A stretch of 64,000 nt of DNA from Lactococcus garvieae subsp. garvieae (GCF_029024465.1 NZ_CP118950.1:1488001-1552000), one strand, 5' to 3'. Counted from the first letter of the stretch, positions 43,850 through 53,791 are shown. A program made the numbers and translations. Notes: generated by a model from the sequence alone, not told the origin.

Positions 43850-44294
43850 CTTTTTTATCCTCCATAACTCTCCGGGCTTTTTCGAGTAAGCTTTCGGTAA
43901 AAGTTTTCGTATGCTCCAGAAACGCTTGCGTGTTCTTCAAACCGAATTCTTCTATAACTTGTGATTCAAAGATATCTGTTTGCTCCTGAATCTCCTCAAA
44001 AACTTTTCTTCCATTTGCAGTAAAAACAACAAATTTTTCCTTTTCATTTTTGCCTTTAGTAAGCTCCAGAATATCTTGTTTTTGCAACTTCGAAAGTAGA
44101 CTATGTACTGTTGATTTCGGTAAAAATAAGATCTCACTGATTTCTTTTTGGGTGACTGTATCACTTTCATCGATAATATAGAGTGTCATCAGTCCATTAA
44201 AAGTCAGATTATACTCCTGCGCCACAAGCGCGTAAGCCATGTCAAGTTTGCCAAGCGCTGTGCTAAATTGTGTCATTATTTCCCGATGTTTCAT
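43839..44294 (-). CDS. MarR family regulator of the GNAT gene
   Basis: 151 aa. Winged helix VTQKEISEILFLPKSTVHSLL and wing TKGKNEKEKFVVFT. Its promoter is flanked by two related operators at 44311-44325 and 44338-44352, so it is probably autoregulated. Confidence 0.92.
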   Translation of the reverse strand: MKHREIMTQFSTALGKLDMAYALVAQEYNLTFNGLMTLYIIDESDTVTQKEISEILFLPKSTVHSLLSKLQKQDILELTKGKNEKEKFVVFTANGRKVFEEIQEQTDIFESQVIEEFGLKNTQAFLEHTKTFTESLLEKARRVMEDKKDEN

Positions 44295-44310
44295 TTACTT
44301 GCTCCTTTTT

Positions 44311-44360
44311 AGTGCGAAGTCGTACCATTTCATTATAGTACGATTTCGCACTAAAGTCAA
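44311..44360 (-). promoter_or_regulatory. Promoter with two MarR operators
   Basis: TTGACT (44360-44355), 17-nt spacer, TATAAT (44337-44332). GTACGATTTCGCACT (44338-44352) fills the spacer. AGTGCGAAGTCGTAC (44311-44325), its near-exact inverse (14/15), follows the -10. Binding at both would block the promoter. Confidence 0.82.
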
Positions 44361-44374
44361 GATTTTTCTAAAAT

Positions 44375-44402
44375 AAAAAGGCATATTAAAATATGCTTTT
44401 TT
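44375..44402 (-). terminator. Terminator of the quinone-oxidoreductase gene
   Basis: AAAAAGGCATATT-AAA-ATATGCTTTTTT. Confidence 0.8.
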
Positions 44403-44420
44403 ATTTTGCTTATGTTCCTA

Positions 44421-45401
44421 TTATTCCGCTGTCGTGTCAAGAATGATTTTACCCATACTTCCTTTATTTTCCATGATATAATCTTGTGCTCGCGCAGCTT
44501 GTTCGAGCGGGAATACTTTATCAATGACAGGCTTCACACCTTCACTTAAACCTTGCAGTAATAATTGCGTATTTTCCTCCACCTCTTCTGGCGTGATATT
44601 TGCCAACATCAATCCCGTGATATGAGCGCCTTTCATCATCAAGACACGAGGATTAATTGTTACTTCACCTCGGTTACCAATAATCACAATGCGCCCATTG
44701 TTGCCAATAACCTCTAGGTCTTTCTGCAAATTCACATTTGCAAGCATTTCAATAATTACATCAAGACCATGGTTTTTTGTCACATCTTGTATCTCCTTGA
44801 TATATTCTTCAGCATGATGATTAAAGACGTAGTCTGCACCAAGCTTTTTCAATATCTCAAGGCCATTTTCAGACCCTGCTGTCGCAATAACCTTGGCACC
44901 ATATAGCTTTGCAAATTGAAGTACAAGTGTTCCTACTCCTCCTGTTGCACCATGTACAAGTATGTATTCTCCAGACTTGAGGGCAGCTTTTTGCTTAAGG
45001 GCATAAAGGGCGGTTAAGCCGCTCGATCCTACTGCTGCTCCTTGACTGTAAGTCATACTATCTGGAAGTAAGGTCGCTTCTGTTGCCTTGCACGTTATTG
45101 CTTGCGCATATGTTCCAAACTGAGCATCACTGTCTACCGTCACAAAGACACGATCACCTACCTTAAAGTTTTTTACTCGTTTACCTACAGCTTTAACAAT
45201 CCCTGCTCCATCTTTTCCTGGGATATAAGGGAGCGAAGGCAGTTGCGCATATGTCCCTTGGCGCACATAGGTTTCAACTGGGTTGACTGCTGCAGCTTTG
45301 AGGGCAACATAAATCTCGTCATCTTTCATGACCGGATCTTTGAGCTCTTTATACTTAAGAACGTTGCTGTTACCAAATTCAGATACTTCTATTGCCTTCA
45401 T
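44421..45401 (-). CDS. Zinc-independent quinone oxidoreductase-like MDR protein
   Basis: 326 aa. Medium-chain dehydrogenase/reductase, NADPH:quinone reductase type. Seen: YIPGKDGAGIVKAVGKRVKNFKVGDRV, then the cofactor loop VHGATGGVGTLVLQFAKLYGAKVIATA. No structural zinc cysteines. Likely reduces quinones or reactive carbonyls; single gene. Confidence 0.92.
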   Translation of the reverse strand: MKAIEVSEFGNSNVLKYKELKDPVMKDDEIYVALKAAAVNPVETYVRQGTYAQLPSLPYIPGKDGAGIVKAVGKRVKNFKVGDRVFVTVDSDAQFGTYAQAITCKATEATLLPDSMTYSQGAAVGSSGLTALYALKQKAALKSGEYILVHGATGGVGTLVLQFAKLYGAKVIATAGSENGLEILKKLGADYVFNHHAEEYIKEIQDVTKNHGLDVIIEMLANVNLQKDLEVIGNNGRIVIIGNRGEVTINPRVLMMKGAHITGLMLANITPEEVEENTQLLLQGLSEGVKPVIDKVFPLEQAARAQDYIMENKGSMGKIILDTTAE

Positions 45402-45525
45402 ATTTTCCTCCTTATGAATTACAGGTTTCTATAGCACTCATTATATAGCAAGTTTTACGATTTGTATAGTAGATACTCTAGGCTGCCTTAGATATTTTAT
45501 CGTCACTCTTCAGCAAGTGACATGA

Positions 45526-45555
45526 AAAAAACAACTGGATGTTTCCAGTTGTTTT
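45526..45555 (-). terminator. Terminator of kup
   Basis: AAAAACAACTGGA-TGT-TTCCAGTTGTTTT just after the kup stop. Confidence 0.82.
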
Positions 45556-45572
45556 GGTTAAGTGTATCTGTA

Positions 45573-47591
45573 CTAATAACTTATGTCTTCTTCACCTTCT
45601 TCTTCTGGTTTTGGACGTTCCTTGATGCTCAAATTATAGACATCTGATAAAATCAATGGTACACGTTCAAGTGACACTTCTGAAAATTGTAAGCCAAACC
45701 AGCGATCTGGTGTTGCTGTATAGCGTTTAATTCGTGCTTTTGCCTTCAAGACAAAGCGATCAAAGGCTGGAAGTTTTTGTGCATTTGTCACCCGTTCTTC
45801 GATGACCACAAATCTGAAATCTCCGACATCCCTGCCAGGCATTGTGGTATACTTTTGCTCTTGTTTAGGCAATCGTCCAGATTTTATTAAATCTTTAACA
45901 ATGGTTCGAAGATAACGGGGGACTTCTTGTTTCATGCGAAACCCTAGATACAAATGAACTTTAACGATATAATCCGTTCCCATCATATCAACTTCATACT
46001 CGGAAGTCCATGGTTCATCCGTAACTTTCACATTAACAAACCAGTAAACTTCCGCCTTTTTAGGACGTTTATCAAGAATAGAGTACAGGATAGAACGGTC
46101 AATAAAATCACCTTCCATTTTATTGCTCAAATAAACGAGATTGGTTTGATAAAGATCCATCTCCTTGTCTTCTTTGAGTTCTTTCAATTGCCCTTTGAAA
46201 TCATTGAGATCCAGTGACTTAATATGTTTATTCACACTTTTACTTGATTGGAACCAAACAAACATCACAAATATAATCATGATCGCCATGACAACCACAA
46301 CATATCCCCCGTGAACAAACTTGGCTGCTGAGGCAATGAAGAAAATCAATTCAATACTAGCAAAGAATGCAGCAATCAGGTAAGCCAAAGGTTTCTTTAG
46401 GCCTCGGTACACGAGATAATATGCCAAAAGGACTGTTGTCATAAGCATAGTGACAGTAATGGCTAACCCATAAGCTGCCTCCATATGTTCTGCGCTTCTA
46501 AAATAAAGTACAATCGCACTTGTCGTAAGCCATAAAATCAAGTTGACTGCTGGAATATAAAGTTGCCCTAAAGTTTTCCCTGGATAGTAAATACGCATCA
46601 TCGGTAAAAGTTTCAAGCGAATGGCTTCTGAAACTAAGGTGAATGATCCCGAAATCAGAGATTGTGAAGCGATAATAGAAGCTAATGTCGCTAAAATAAC
46701 AGCATAGATCATCATATCTGTAGGAATTACTGCGAAGAAGGGATTCATCCCTCCCAAATCGCCACCTCTATGCGCTAAAAGCCAAGCGCCTTGCCCACAA
46801 TAAGATAAAACAATTGCGAGTTTTACAAAGGGCCAGCTGACATAAATATTGCCTCTTCCCACATGTCCAAGATCAGAATAAAGGGCTTCCGCTCCGGTTG
46901 TCGCCAAGAAAACCGAACCTAAAATAAAGAGCCCTGCTTTATTTTCTGGACTTAACAAGAGATGGACAGCATAGTAAGGATTGATTGCTTTAAAAATTTC
47001 AAGATTCGCAAAGGAGTTTAAAAGACCTGTGACAGCTAAAAAGCTGAACCAGATAAGCATGATCGGCCCAAACAGTTTTCCGACTAAGCCAGTTCCAAAA
47101 CGTTGAATAAGGAAGAGTACAGCCAGAATGATGAGCGTGGTAACAATGACCCATGACTGGTTGGCATAGATGTCTCCTAAACCAGGAACCCCTTTTAGGC
47201 CCTCAACAGCGGAGGTAACTGTGACTGCTGGAGTCAAAGCCCCATCTGCAAGCAAGGTGGCCCCTCCTATCATTGCTGGTATAATCAACCATTTAGCCAT
47301 CCGTCGTACCAAGGTGAAGAGGGAGAATATCCCACCTTCTTGGTGATTGTCGGCCTTGAGGGCGATCAACACATACTTAACGGTTGTAATCAAGGTCAGT
47401 GTCCAGATCACTAAGGAAACCGCACCAAGGATAAAGTCCGTCGAAATATTTTGCAAGCCCCCTTGTCCTGTGACAATAGACTGCATGGTATACAGAGGGC
47501 TCGTCCCAATGTCACCATAAACCACTCCAAGCGCGATTATAAAGCCCGCTGAAGTAGCTTTGTTAAACGATTTTTCATTCGCATAACTCAT
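45573..47591 (-). CDS. kup: Kup-family potassium transporter
   Basis: About 672 aa from the ATG at 47591 (AGAGG upstream; the open frame extends 14 codons further without a ribosome site). Twelve membrane helices in the first 440 residues and a cytosolic C-terminal domain. Seen: [18 protein letters not shown] at the start (K+ uptake signature), [17 protein letters not shown], and [32 protein letters not shown], quoted by parts. Takes up K+ with protons; in lactococci Kup proteins are known c-di-AMP targets. No ydaO riboswitch is seen in the 200-nt leader. Confidence 0.94.
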   Translation of the reverse strand: MSYANEKSFNKATSAGFIIALGVVYGDIGTSPLYTMQSIVTGQGGLQNISTDFILGAVSLVIWTLTLITTVKYVLIALKADNHQEGGIFSLFTLVRRMAKWLIIPAMIGGATLLADGALTPAVTVTSAVEGLKGVPGLGDIYANQSWVIVTTLIILAVLFLIQRFGTGLVGKLFGPIMLIWFSFLAVTGLLNSFANLEIFKAINPYYAVHLLLSPENKAGLFILGSVFLATTGAEALYSDLGHVGRGNIYVSWPFVKLAIVLSYCGQGAWLLAHRGGDLGGMNPFFAVIPTDMMIYAVILATLASIIASQSLISGSFTLVSEAIRLKLLPMMRIYYPGKTLGQLYIPAVNLILWLTTSAIVLYFRSAEHMEAAYGLAITVTMLMTTVLLAYYLVYRGLKKPLAYLIAAFFASIELIFFIASAAKFVHGGYVVVVMAIMIIFVMFVWFQSSKSVNKHIKSLDLNDFKGQLKELKEDKEMDLYQTNLVYLSNKMEGDFIDRSILYSILDKRPKKAEVYWFVNVKVTDEPWTSEYEVDMMGTDYIVKVHLYLGFRMKQEVPRYLRTIVKDLIKSGRLPKQEQKYTTMPGRDVGDFRFVVIEERVTNAQKLPAFDRFVLKAKARIKRYTATPDRWFGLQFSEVSLERVPLILSDVYNLSIKERPKPEEEGEEDISY

Positions 47592-47778
47592 ACAAAAACC
47601 TCTTTCATTTTTATAAAAGGTAGAAGTACACACTTCTCCAGAAACTTTATGAGAGGATAAAATAATATTGTCTCAGTTTCTTAGAATCATTATATCAGTT
47701 TCCCTCAAAAACGTGAGCAAAAAACTTTTATATATCTATTTTTTTTTATAATCCAAATAGCGGGGATAATTTCTCGAA

Positions 47779-47818
47779 ATAAAACACTCTGACTTCTCAT
47801 AAGTCAGAGTGTTTTATT
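47779..47818 (-). terminator. Terminator of the GT2-EAL-GGDEF-wecB operon
   Basis: AATAAAACACTCTGACTT-CTCAT-AAGTCAGAGTGTTTTATT with a perfect 18-bp stem, after wecB. Confidence 0.88.
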
Positions 47819-47834
47819 ACTATTTTCAGGTCAT

Positions 47835-48917
47835 TCAATCTTTAAAATGCTGATCAATTGCATCAAGTATTTTTTCACTGGCATGTCCATCCCCATAAGG
47901 GTTTTTAGAATGACTCATTTTATTATAGGCCTCTTCGTTATCAAGAAGTTCCCGGATGGCTTGATAAACATCAGCTTCATCCGTGCCAACTAATTTTAAG
48001 GCACCTGCTTCTACGCCTTCTGGTCTTTCTGTTGTATCACGTAACACAAGGACAGGCACACCAAAAGAAGGGGCTTCTTCTTGTACGCCACCTGAGTCCG
48101 TCAAGATAAGATAGCTTTCGTTTTCCATACGATGAAAGTCAACCACATTCAAAGGTTCAATCAGTCGCACATTCGGCAAATCTCCCAAAATGCGATAAGC
48201 GATTTCTCTCACTTTTGGATTTTTATGAAGGGGGTAAACTACCTCAAAGTCGACATATTGTTCAGAAATTGTTTTGATGGCGCGGAAAACATTTTCCATC
48301 GGTTCACCCAGATTCTCACGACGGTGCATGGTCACCAAAATCTGGCGACGATCCTTTTGAAGGTGGGCTGGTACAGTATATCGTAAAGCATCAATAGCGG
48401 TATTGCCTGTTACATAGATATTCTGTTCCGGATGATTTTCTTTTAATAAATTTTGTCTGCTTTCTTCAGTTGGAGCAAAGTAAATATCGGAGAGCACATC
48501 TGTGACTTGACGGTTCATTTCTTCTGGGAAAGGTGAATATTTGTCCCAAGTTCTCAAGCCTGCTTCTACGTGTCCTAGTCTTACTTTATGATAAAAAGCG
48601 GCAATAGATGCGGCAAAAGTTGTCGAGGTATCTCCATGAACAAGCATGATATCTGGTGCTTCTTCTACCAGTACTTGATCAATGGCGTCAATAACTCGTG
48701 TAGTGATTTGACTTAGGGTTTGATTTTTACCCATGATATCTAAATCGTAATCTGGCTGAATTTGAAAAATATCGAGAACTTGATCCAGCATTTCTCTGTG
48801 TTGAGCTGTGACCACGGTTACAGCTTCAAACCGTTCGTCTTTCTCGATCGCTTTGACTAAGGGGGCCATTTTTATTGCTTCTGGTCGTGTACCAAAAACG
48901 AGCATTATTTTTTTCAT
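47835..48917 (-). CDS. wecB: UDP-N-acetylglucosamine 2-epimerase (non-hydrolysing)
   Basis: 360 aa. Converts UDP-GlcNAc to UDP-ManNAc in the cytosol. Seen: VFGTRPEAIKMAPLVKAIE, TAQHREMLDQVL, MLVHGDTSTTFAAS, HVEAGLRTWDKYSPFPEEMNR, and DSGGVQEEAPSFGVPVLVLR. 23 nt after the GGDEF gene, so it is the last gene of the c-di-GMP/polysaccharide operon and would feed ManNAc to a polymer. Confidence 0.95.
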   Translation of the reverse strand: MKKIMLVFGTRPEAIKMAPLVKAIEKDERFEAVTVVTAQHREMLDQVLDIFQIQPDYDLDIMGKNQTLSQITTRVIDAIDQVLVEEAPDIMLVHGDTSTTFAASIAAFYHKVRLGHVEAGLRTWDKYSPFPEEMNRQVTDVLSDIYFAPTEESRQNLLKENHPEQNIYVTGNTAIDALRYTVPAHLQKDRRQILVTMHRRENLGEPMENVFRAIKTISEQYVDFEVVYPLHKNPKVREIAYRILGDLPNVRLIEPLNVVDFHRMENESYLILTDSGGVQEEAPSFGVPVLVLRDTTERPEGVEAGALKLVGTDEADVYQAIRELLDNEEAYNKMSHSKNPYGDGHASEKILDAIDQHFKD

Positions 48918-48940
48918 GTCTACTCCATTTCTACTCTTCT

Positions 48941-50026
48941 TTACATATAGAAGACTTGATTTTTCCCGTTTGCTTTTGCGACATATAAGTTTTTATCGAC
49001 TTTGTCAATAATGTCCTTCAGACTTTTTTCTTCTCTTATTTCTGAAACACCCACCGATATGGAAACATTCAATAAGGTATCGTTATAGATAAAATCTTTT
49101 TTATAGATATCTTTTTGAATATCATCCATTATTGCTTTGACCTTATCCCCCGTCTGGTTTCTAAAGAGCACAAAGAATTCATCACCGCCATAGCGAAACA
49201 GCTGACCATTATTATGCTCTTGAAGTAAAGTTTCTTTAATGCCATAACTTATCTCCCGCAAAACATAATCTCCTGCCAAATGCCCATAGGAATCATTAAT
49301 ACATTTGAATGAATCCACGTCAAACAAAGCAATAGAAAAAAGCGGAACATTCTTACTGTCTAAAATTTCCTTCAGGACTTCTTCAAACTTCTTACGATTA
49401 TAGGTATCGGTTAAAGCGTCTATATAGGCATCTTTCTTTAAATCCGAATACATCAAGGCAATAATACTGATTAAATGTATCGCAATCTTCGCGATAACAA
49501 GCACAGCTAACACCTTTCCTAAAATACCGAGCACATAGCTCATTGGAATGGCAAATTGCGAAAAAGCCACTAATATTGCTGCAAGTGTAATAAATATACT
49601 CAGGAAAAAGTAGGAAATGTAATATTTCGAAATCAATTCCTTATAATTACAGAGCACGTAAATCACCAGCCAAAATAAAACCAAGCCAGAAAGTACCAAG
49701 AGGGAAGATTGGATATCAAAACCGTAAACATGCAAATAAAGAGCGTAATATATAATGAACTGTGGCAATACCTCGTACTCAATATTTTTGGTCGGTAGTG
49801 CAACTAAATAAACGACCGAAATGGCAATAAAGACTAAAGAAATATCACTAATAATATAACCATAAGGCGAACCTTGATCAATATCGTTAAAAAGAAATTT
49901 AAGTAAAATTATAAATAAAGCAAAATTGCTCGAATACAAGATATAAGCAGTGACTTTATTTCGATCCAACTGATAATATTGAATCATATATTTAGCAATA
50001 AACATCATACCTAGAACGGTAGGCAT
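48941..50026 (-). CDS. GGDEF diguanylate cyclase, membrane-bound; 5' end out of frame
   Basis: 361 aa visible. About six N-terminal membrane helices (residues 1-190), then a GGDEF domain: DALTDTYNRKKFEEVL, FDVDSFKCINDSYGHLAGD, FRYGGDEFFVLFRN with an intact active site. It makes c-di-GMP from two GTP. The ATG at 50026 has no ribosome site. A good one (GAAGGAGA) precedes an ATG at 50081, 15 nt after the EAL gene, but that reading is one base out of phase because of a run of eight T. With seven T the protein would start M-I-H-I-D-D and run through. So the gene is frameshifted, slipping or phase-variable. Confidence 0.85.
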   Translation of the reverse strand: MPTVLGMMFIAKYMIQYYQLDRNKVTAYILYSSNFALFIILLKFLFNDIDQGSPYGYIISDISLVFIAISVVYLVALPTKNIEYEVLPQFIIYYALYLHVYGFDIQSSLLVLSGLVLFWLVIYVLCNYKELISKYYISYFFLSIFITLAAILVAFSQFAIPMSYVLGILGKVLAVLVIAKIAIHLISIIALMYSDLKKDAYIDALTDTYNRKKFEEVLKEILDSKNVPLFSIALFDVDSFKCINDSYGHLAGDYVLREISYGIKETLLQEHNNGQLFRYGGDEFFVLFRNQTGDKVKAIMDDIQKDIYKKDFIYNDTLLNVSISVGVSEIREEKSLKDIIDKVDKNLYVAKANGKNQVFYM

Positions 50027-50027
50027 T

Positions 50028-50035
50028 AAAAAAAA
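50028..50035 (-). other. T8 homopolymer at the GGDEF frameshift
   Basis: Eight T on the coding strand, 16 codons after the likely start at 50081. One T fewer restores a continuous frame (K-I-F-L-M-P-T-V). Confidence 0.75.
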
Positions 50036-50096
50036 TTTTATCTATAAAGTTACTGCCTAATATGTCATCAATATGAATCATCTTTTTTCTCCTTCA

Positions 50097-50777
50097 TTAG
50101 AAGCTATGTGGTTTATCATAGTAATAAGTTTGTTGGAGCCATTCTTTTGGAAAACTTGCGAGAAGCTCTTCCACCTCGACCCCTTCAATAACAATCTCCT
50201 TGTTAAGAAATTTAATCGTATCAACAATTGAAAATATAAAATTCTTTAACTTCGTCGGCGATAAATAGCTATTAAAATCCAAGGCTGAAATCTTTACACG
50301 GTCAATATAATCATCTAGGATGAATAGCGTTTTATAATGATTTATCCCCGATAAAAAATCGTCTAGAGCAATCGCATATCCCAAGGTTTTAAGCGTTTGG
50401 ATGGCTTCAATCGGTAAGAAATCTTCTTCACTTTGGCAGTTTACGGGCAAGCGCTCTGTAAGTTCTAATCTTAATCTGTCCCTATATTTAAATGTCCTCA
50501 AAAATTCTACGGTTTCTTCAAAATAAAGTTCTTGATAATCCAGATTGAGGGAATAAATATAGTCATCCTTACTGAGCTGTTCTTCCAAAAGGATTTCCAA
50601 CCTTTGAAGGTATGAATTATGAAGCTGATGGTCGGAAACAATATCATCAAACATCTCTGATGGAAAATAACAGCCATCAGCACGCTTGTACCTCAATAAC
50701 AGTTCGTATTCTTCTTTGTCATTTTGAGTAAAATCACAAATTTTTTGTCTATAAAAAAATAATTCGTCAAATTTCAA
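50097..50777 (-). CDS. EAL-domain protein (c-di-GMP phosphodiesterase)
   Basis: About 226 aa. TTG at 50777 chosen because GAGGAG lies about 10 nt upstream; the longer frame to 50825 has no ribosome site. EAL motif is E-L-L (EYELLLRYK). Other residues: LNLDYQELYF (Asn), LRLELTERL (Glu), IALDDFLSG (Asp-Asp pair), DRVKISALDF (Lys), VIEGVE (Glu) and a final Gln in WLQQTYYYDKP. The metal/catalytic set is largely present, so it may be active. Cytosolic, no sensor domain. Cotranscribed with its neighbours. Confidence 0.82.
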   Translation of the reverse strand: MKFDELFFYRQKICDFTQNDKEEYELLLRYKRADGCYFPSEMFDDIVSDHQLHNSYLQRLEILLEEQLSKDDYIYSLNLDYQELYFEETVEFLRTFKYRDRLRLELTERLPVNCQSEEDFLPIEAIQTLKTLGYAIALDDFLSGINHYKTLFILDDYIDRVKISALDFNSYLSPTKLKNFIFSIVDTIKFLNKEIVIEGVEVEELLASFPKEWLQQTYYYDKPHSF

Positions 50778-50840
50778 GCCTATTTTTCTCCTCAAATATA
50801 CTGAAAAGCTCTTTCCTTCTGTCAAAAGGAAAAGAGGTTC

Positions 50841-51527
50841 TCAGTCAATCACTGGTTGAGGTGGGCCATAGAGATAACCCTGCCTCAAATTGATGTCTAA
50901 TAAATCAACAAGTTTTTCATCTTCATCCGTTTCCACACCGGATACAACTAACTCAAGTTGATATTTATTTGCCAGTTTCTTCCAAAACTTAATGGTTAAA
51001 TCAATCCATTTTTCTTTATCATTAAAATGTCGCATATCTAACTTCAATACATCAATTAATGGCAGCAAGCGATGAATATTTCGGGCAAAATAAAATTCGG
51101 CTCCAAGATTATTGATGGAGAAGTTGATACCATAGGCTTTGCACTTTGTAATTCTACGACTGACACGTCTTAAGATCTTCTTCTTTTTCACAATTTCATT
51201 ATGAGATATTTCGATAATAAGGTCAAAGGGTTGGAGTGACTCAGCAATCATTTTGATATTCTTTTTAAACTTGCGGCTAAGAAATTGCTCAAGCGTAAGT
51301 TTAATGACAACTTTAAAATGTTCAGGATTCGCAACTCTGACACTCTCTTTTATATTATCTTTCAGTATGAAAAAAGGTAAGGTATCAATATTTTGTGGTA
51401 GGACCCATTCTTGCTTATCATTTTGTTCACGCAGCACGCACTCTACTCCTTTTATATCATGCGTATGATCGTATATTTTATTATAAAAATAAACAAAATT
51501 ATCCTCTTGTAAGATATATTTTTTCAA
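50841..51527 (-). CDS. Degenerate EAL-domain protein
   Basis: About 228 aa. TTG at 51527 chosen (GAAAGGA six nt upstream, 37 nt after the GT2 stop); a longer frame exists but overlaps that gene. EAL is replaced by E-C-V (GVECVLRE), the metal-binding Asp pair by N-N (FSINNLGAEF), and LIIEISHNE replaces ELTE; KLD and QGYLYG blocks remain. This predicts no phosphodiesterase activity; it may bind c-di-GMP or the synthase as an effector. Next to a GT2 synthase with no PilZ domain, a receptor role is attractive but inferred. Confidence 0.8.
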   Translation of the reverse strand: MKKYILQEDNFVYFYNKIYDHTHDIKGVECVLREQNDKQEWVLPQNIDTLPFFILKDNIKESVRVANPEHFKVVIKLTLEQFLSRKFKKNIKMIAESLQPFDLIIEISHNEIVKKKKILRRVSRRITKCKAYGINFSINNLGAEFYFARNIHRLLPLIDVLKLDMRHFNDKEKWIDLTIKFWKKLANKYQLELVVSGVETDEDEKLVDLLDINLRQGYLYGPPQPVID

Positions 51528-51564
51528 GTTGCATCCTTTCTTTTTACAGTTTATTGATGAAAAA

Positions 51565-53697
51565 TTAAGCCTGACGCTTCGTTTTATCCCATGTATTTTG
51601 CGATCTGAAATATCTGAGTGTCGCTTGCGGATAGATTTGACTGAGCACAATCAAAAACTTGGTCAAGTAGTAGGCATCGCTTAAAACATGCCCCCATCTG
51701 AATTTTTCCTGAGAGTTTCTATTATACAGGATTGCCCAGACAACATTGATAAGGAAAATGTAGAAGACCATCAATGCAAAGATTATGACAAAACTTTTCA
51801 CTGCATCGTTTAAACCAAAGAGCAGCAATGTCCCAAATAAAACAACGCCTGTATAAATAACGACCACGTATTCTATCGCCATAAGCCAAGGTTTTATCAA
51901 GGTAAAACACAGCTCTAACTTTTGCTTGAACTCTAAATTTTCTGATTTGATAATAGGGAATATATACTTAAAGGTTTGGATATTCCCTTGTGCCCACCGC
52001 ACGCGCTGTTTAACCAAGGACATCGTATCATCATAGATTCCTGTTTGTTTGATTTTAATGTCATCATATTGAACATTACGTACATTATATATATCAGATA
52101 AGAAGAGGCGTAGAGAAAGGTCAAAATCTTCTACTAAGGATGTTGTCCATGGTGCTTCATGCAAAGAGTACAGTGTACTTAGTTTACAAAACTGTCCGTT
52201 CCCACCAAAAGCTACGGTATTCGTTTTACTGCGCAAAGATTGCGTCGCATTGATAATCTCGCCAAACTCCAAATCTTGTGATGTATCTCTGTTACGGTTG
52301 ATCACTTGTACTTTTGATTGTAAACCAGTCAATTCAAAATCGGAGTTAAAGACCAAATTCACCTTGTCAAAGTAGTCTGTGGCCACACTTGAGTCCGCAT
52401 CAATAATCGTGATAAGTGTTTCCTCAAAAATATAACCTTTATCAATATAGGAATCCGTTATTTTTTTATAGGCCCAATTGAGTGCCTCACCTTTTCCTTG
52501 TTGCGCTTCAGGCTGGAATCTTTGAAGAAGATGGAACCTCTTATTGCCTTGAAATTCCTCAACTTCCTGCACCGTATTATCAATGCTGGCATCATCAATC
52601 ACGTAAATATCAAGATTTTCATAATTAGTATTTAACAAGCTTTTCACTGTGTTTTTGATGACCAATTCTTCGTTCATACAGGGAATTAACACAATGATAC
52701 GATAGTTCGTTTCAATCTCAACATGACTGAGATCGCTCGTATAACTTTTTGTACTGTAAGCATACCAGAGCAGGATTGTTTCTATTGTATAATAAATAAA
52801 CGTAAGAATGGAGAAAAATACTGCAAAAAATGTCAATTTACTAATCATGATTTCAAAAATCTCTTTCAAGTAGCTCATGCCCCAGAATTTATTTTCGAAA
52901 AGAAAAACCAGTGGCAAGATAGAAACCAAGTAAAGCAGTATCTTGTGGTAAGGCTTAAAGTAATTAGAAAGACCAGTATAGATGCTTTCCATAATCAATG
53001 CAATTGCCATGACGATTTGGACAAGCAATAAAAAGCGGGCAACAAGCTGCGCATTGACGTCAGCTTGTAGAACATAGAAAAGTATGCCCCCAAAAATGCT
53101 GAGAAGTACTACCGTAAAGCCCCAAGCAAAATTTCCGATACTTTTTCGTAATTTATTAAACAAAACTATGCTTGAAAGACCAAGCAATAAAAGTTGAACA
53201 CTTAAGGTCAGTACAACTAGAAAGATACGCACATTGCTGTATATTTCAGTTGGAATTTGATTTACCGTAAAGAAACCAAAAATGAGCGCAAGGATAAGAT
53301 AAAATCCTGAAAGACCAAAGCTCCATCTTTTCAAAGTGGTCAACTCCATTATCCACTTCTTTTCTAGAAAAATTCTTATAAGACCTGTATATGCAATTAC
53401 CGCTAAAACATTGAAGAGCGGTGTTGGACTTAAACCGTGTCCAATCACAACACCTGTTTCGAGGACAAAAATTAGAAAGAGCATTAAAAACAAAAGCGAT
53501 GTTTTCCACGTGCTTTTTCTACCACTTTGTGTCGAAATGATATAAACCATGATCAGGATTGGAGCTACGAGCAAAAGAACTGAACTTAAATTTTCATAAA
53601 GTGTGTATTGACTTAATGACAAGAGCACATCAAAGGTTAAAGTCACTCCCAATAAGCCATAAATCACCCTCGATACATTTAATTCAATCTTTTTCAC
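51565..53697 (-). CDS. Membrane GT2 polysaccharide synthase
   Basis: 710 aa, GTG start with GGGAG seven nt upstream. About eight membrane helices before residue 310, then a family-2 glycosyltransferase domain: VLIPCMNEELVIKNTVKSLL, YVIDDASIDNT, LITIIDADSSVATDYF (D-x-D), FGGNGQFCKL, SLVEDFDLSLRLF (ED) and the acceptor motif KQRVRWAQGN. Further helices at the C-terminus form the export channel side. Resembles BcsA/PssC/HAS-type processive synthases but has no PilZ domain. With wecB in the operon, the product could contain ManNAc or GlcNAc. Confidence 0.9.
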   Translation of the reverse strand: MKKIELNVSRVIYGLLGVTLTFDVLLSLSQYTLYENLSSVLLLVAPILIMVYIISTQSGRKSTWKTSLLFLMLFLIFVLETGVVIGHGLSPTPLFNVLAVIAYTGLIRIFLEKKWIMELTTLKRWSFGLSGFYLILALIFGFFTVNQIPTEIYSNVRIFLVVLTLSVQLLLLGLSSIVLFNKLRKSIGNFAWGFTVVLLSIFGGILFYVLQADVNAQLVARFLLLVQIVMAIALIMESIYTGLSNYFKPYHKILLYLVSILPLVFLFENKFWGMSYLKEIFEIMISKLTFFAVFFSILTFIYYTIETILLWYAYSTKSYTSDLSHVEIETNYRIIVLIPCMNEELVIKNTVKSLLNTNYENLDIYVIDDASIDNTVQEVEEFQGNKRFHLLQRFQPEAQQGKGEALNWAYKKITDSYIDKGYIFEETLITIIDADSSVATDYFDKVNLVFNSDFELTGLQSKVQVINRNRDTSQDLEFGEIINATQSLRSKTNTVAFGGNGQFCKLSTLYSLHEAPWTTSLVEDFDLSLRLFLSDIYNVRNVQYDDIKIKQTGIYDDTMSLVKQRVRWAQGNIQTFKYIFPIIKSENLEFKQKLELCFTLIKPWLMAIEYVVVIYTGVVLFGTLLLFGLNDAVKSFVIIFALMVFYIFLINVVWAILYNRNSQEKFRWGHVLSDAYYLTKFLIVLSQIYPQATLRYFRSQNTWDKTKRQA

Positions 53698-53755
53698 TAC
53701 TAAACTCCCTACTATTTTACTTCTGTATTTTGGCGGGATTTAGAGTATAACTCTT

Positions 53756-53791
53756 TTAGAAAAACATATTATTCTCTTTCATATGTCTCAT
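53756..53791 (-). CDS. 11-codon leader ORF upstream of the GT2 synthase
   Basis: ATG at 53791, TAA at 53756, peptide MRHMKENNMFF. A very strong ribosome site (AAGGAGGGA) is placed 5 nt before, and the predicted mRNA start is only a few nt further up. No run of one amino acid, so classic attenuation is not evident. Possibly a translation-coupled control element, or a chance small ORF. Confidence 0.45.
   Translation of the reverse strand: MRHMKENNMFF

Noticed and set aside
47634-47778. c-di-AMP (ydaO) riboswitch upstream of kup
   Set aside because: The leader is too short and lacks the conserved core blocks.
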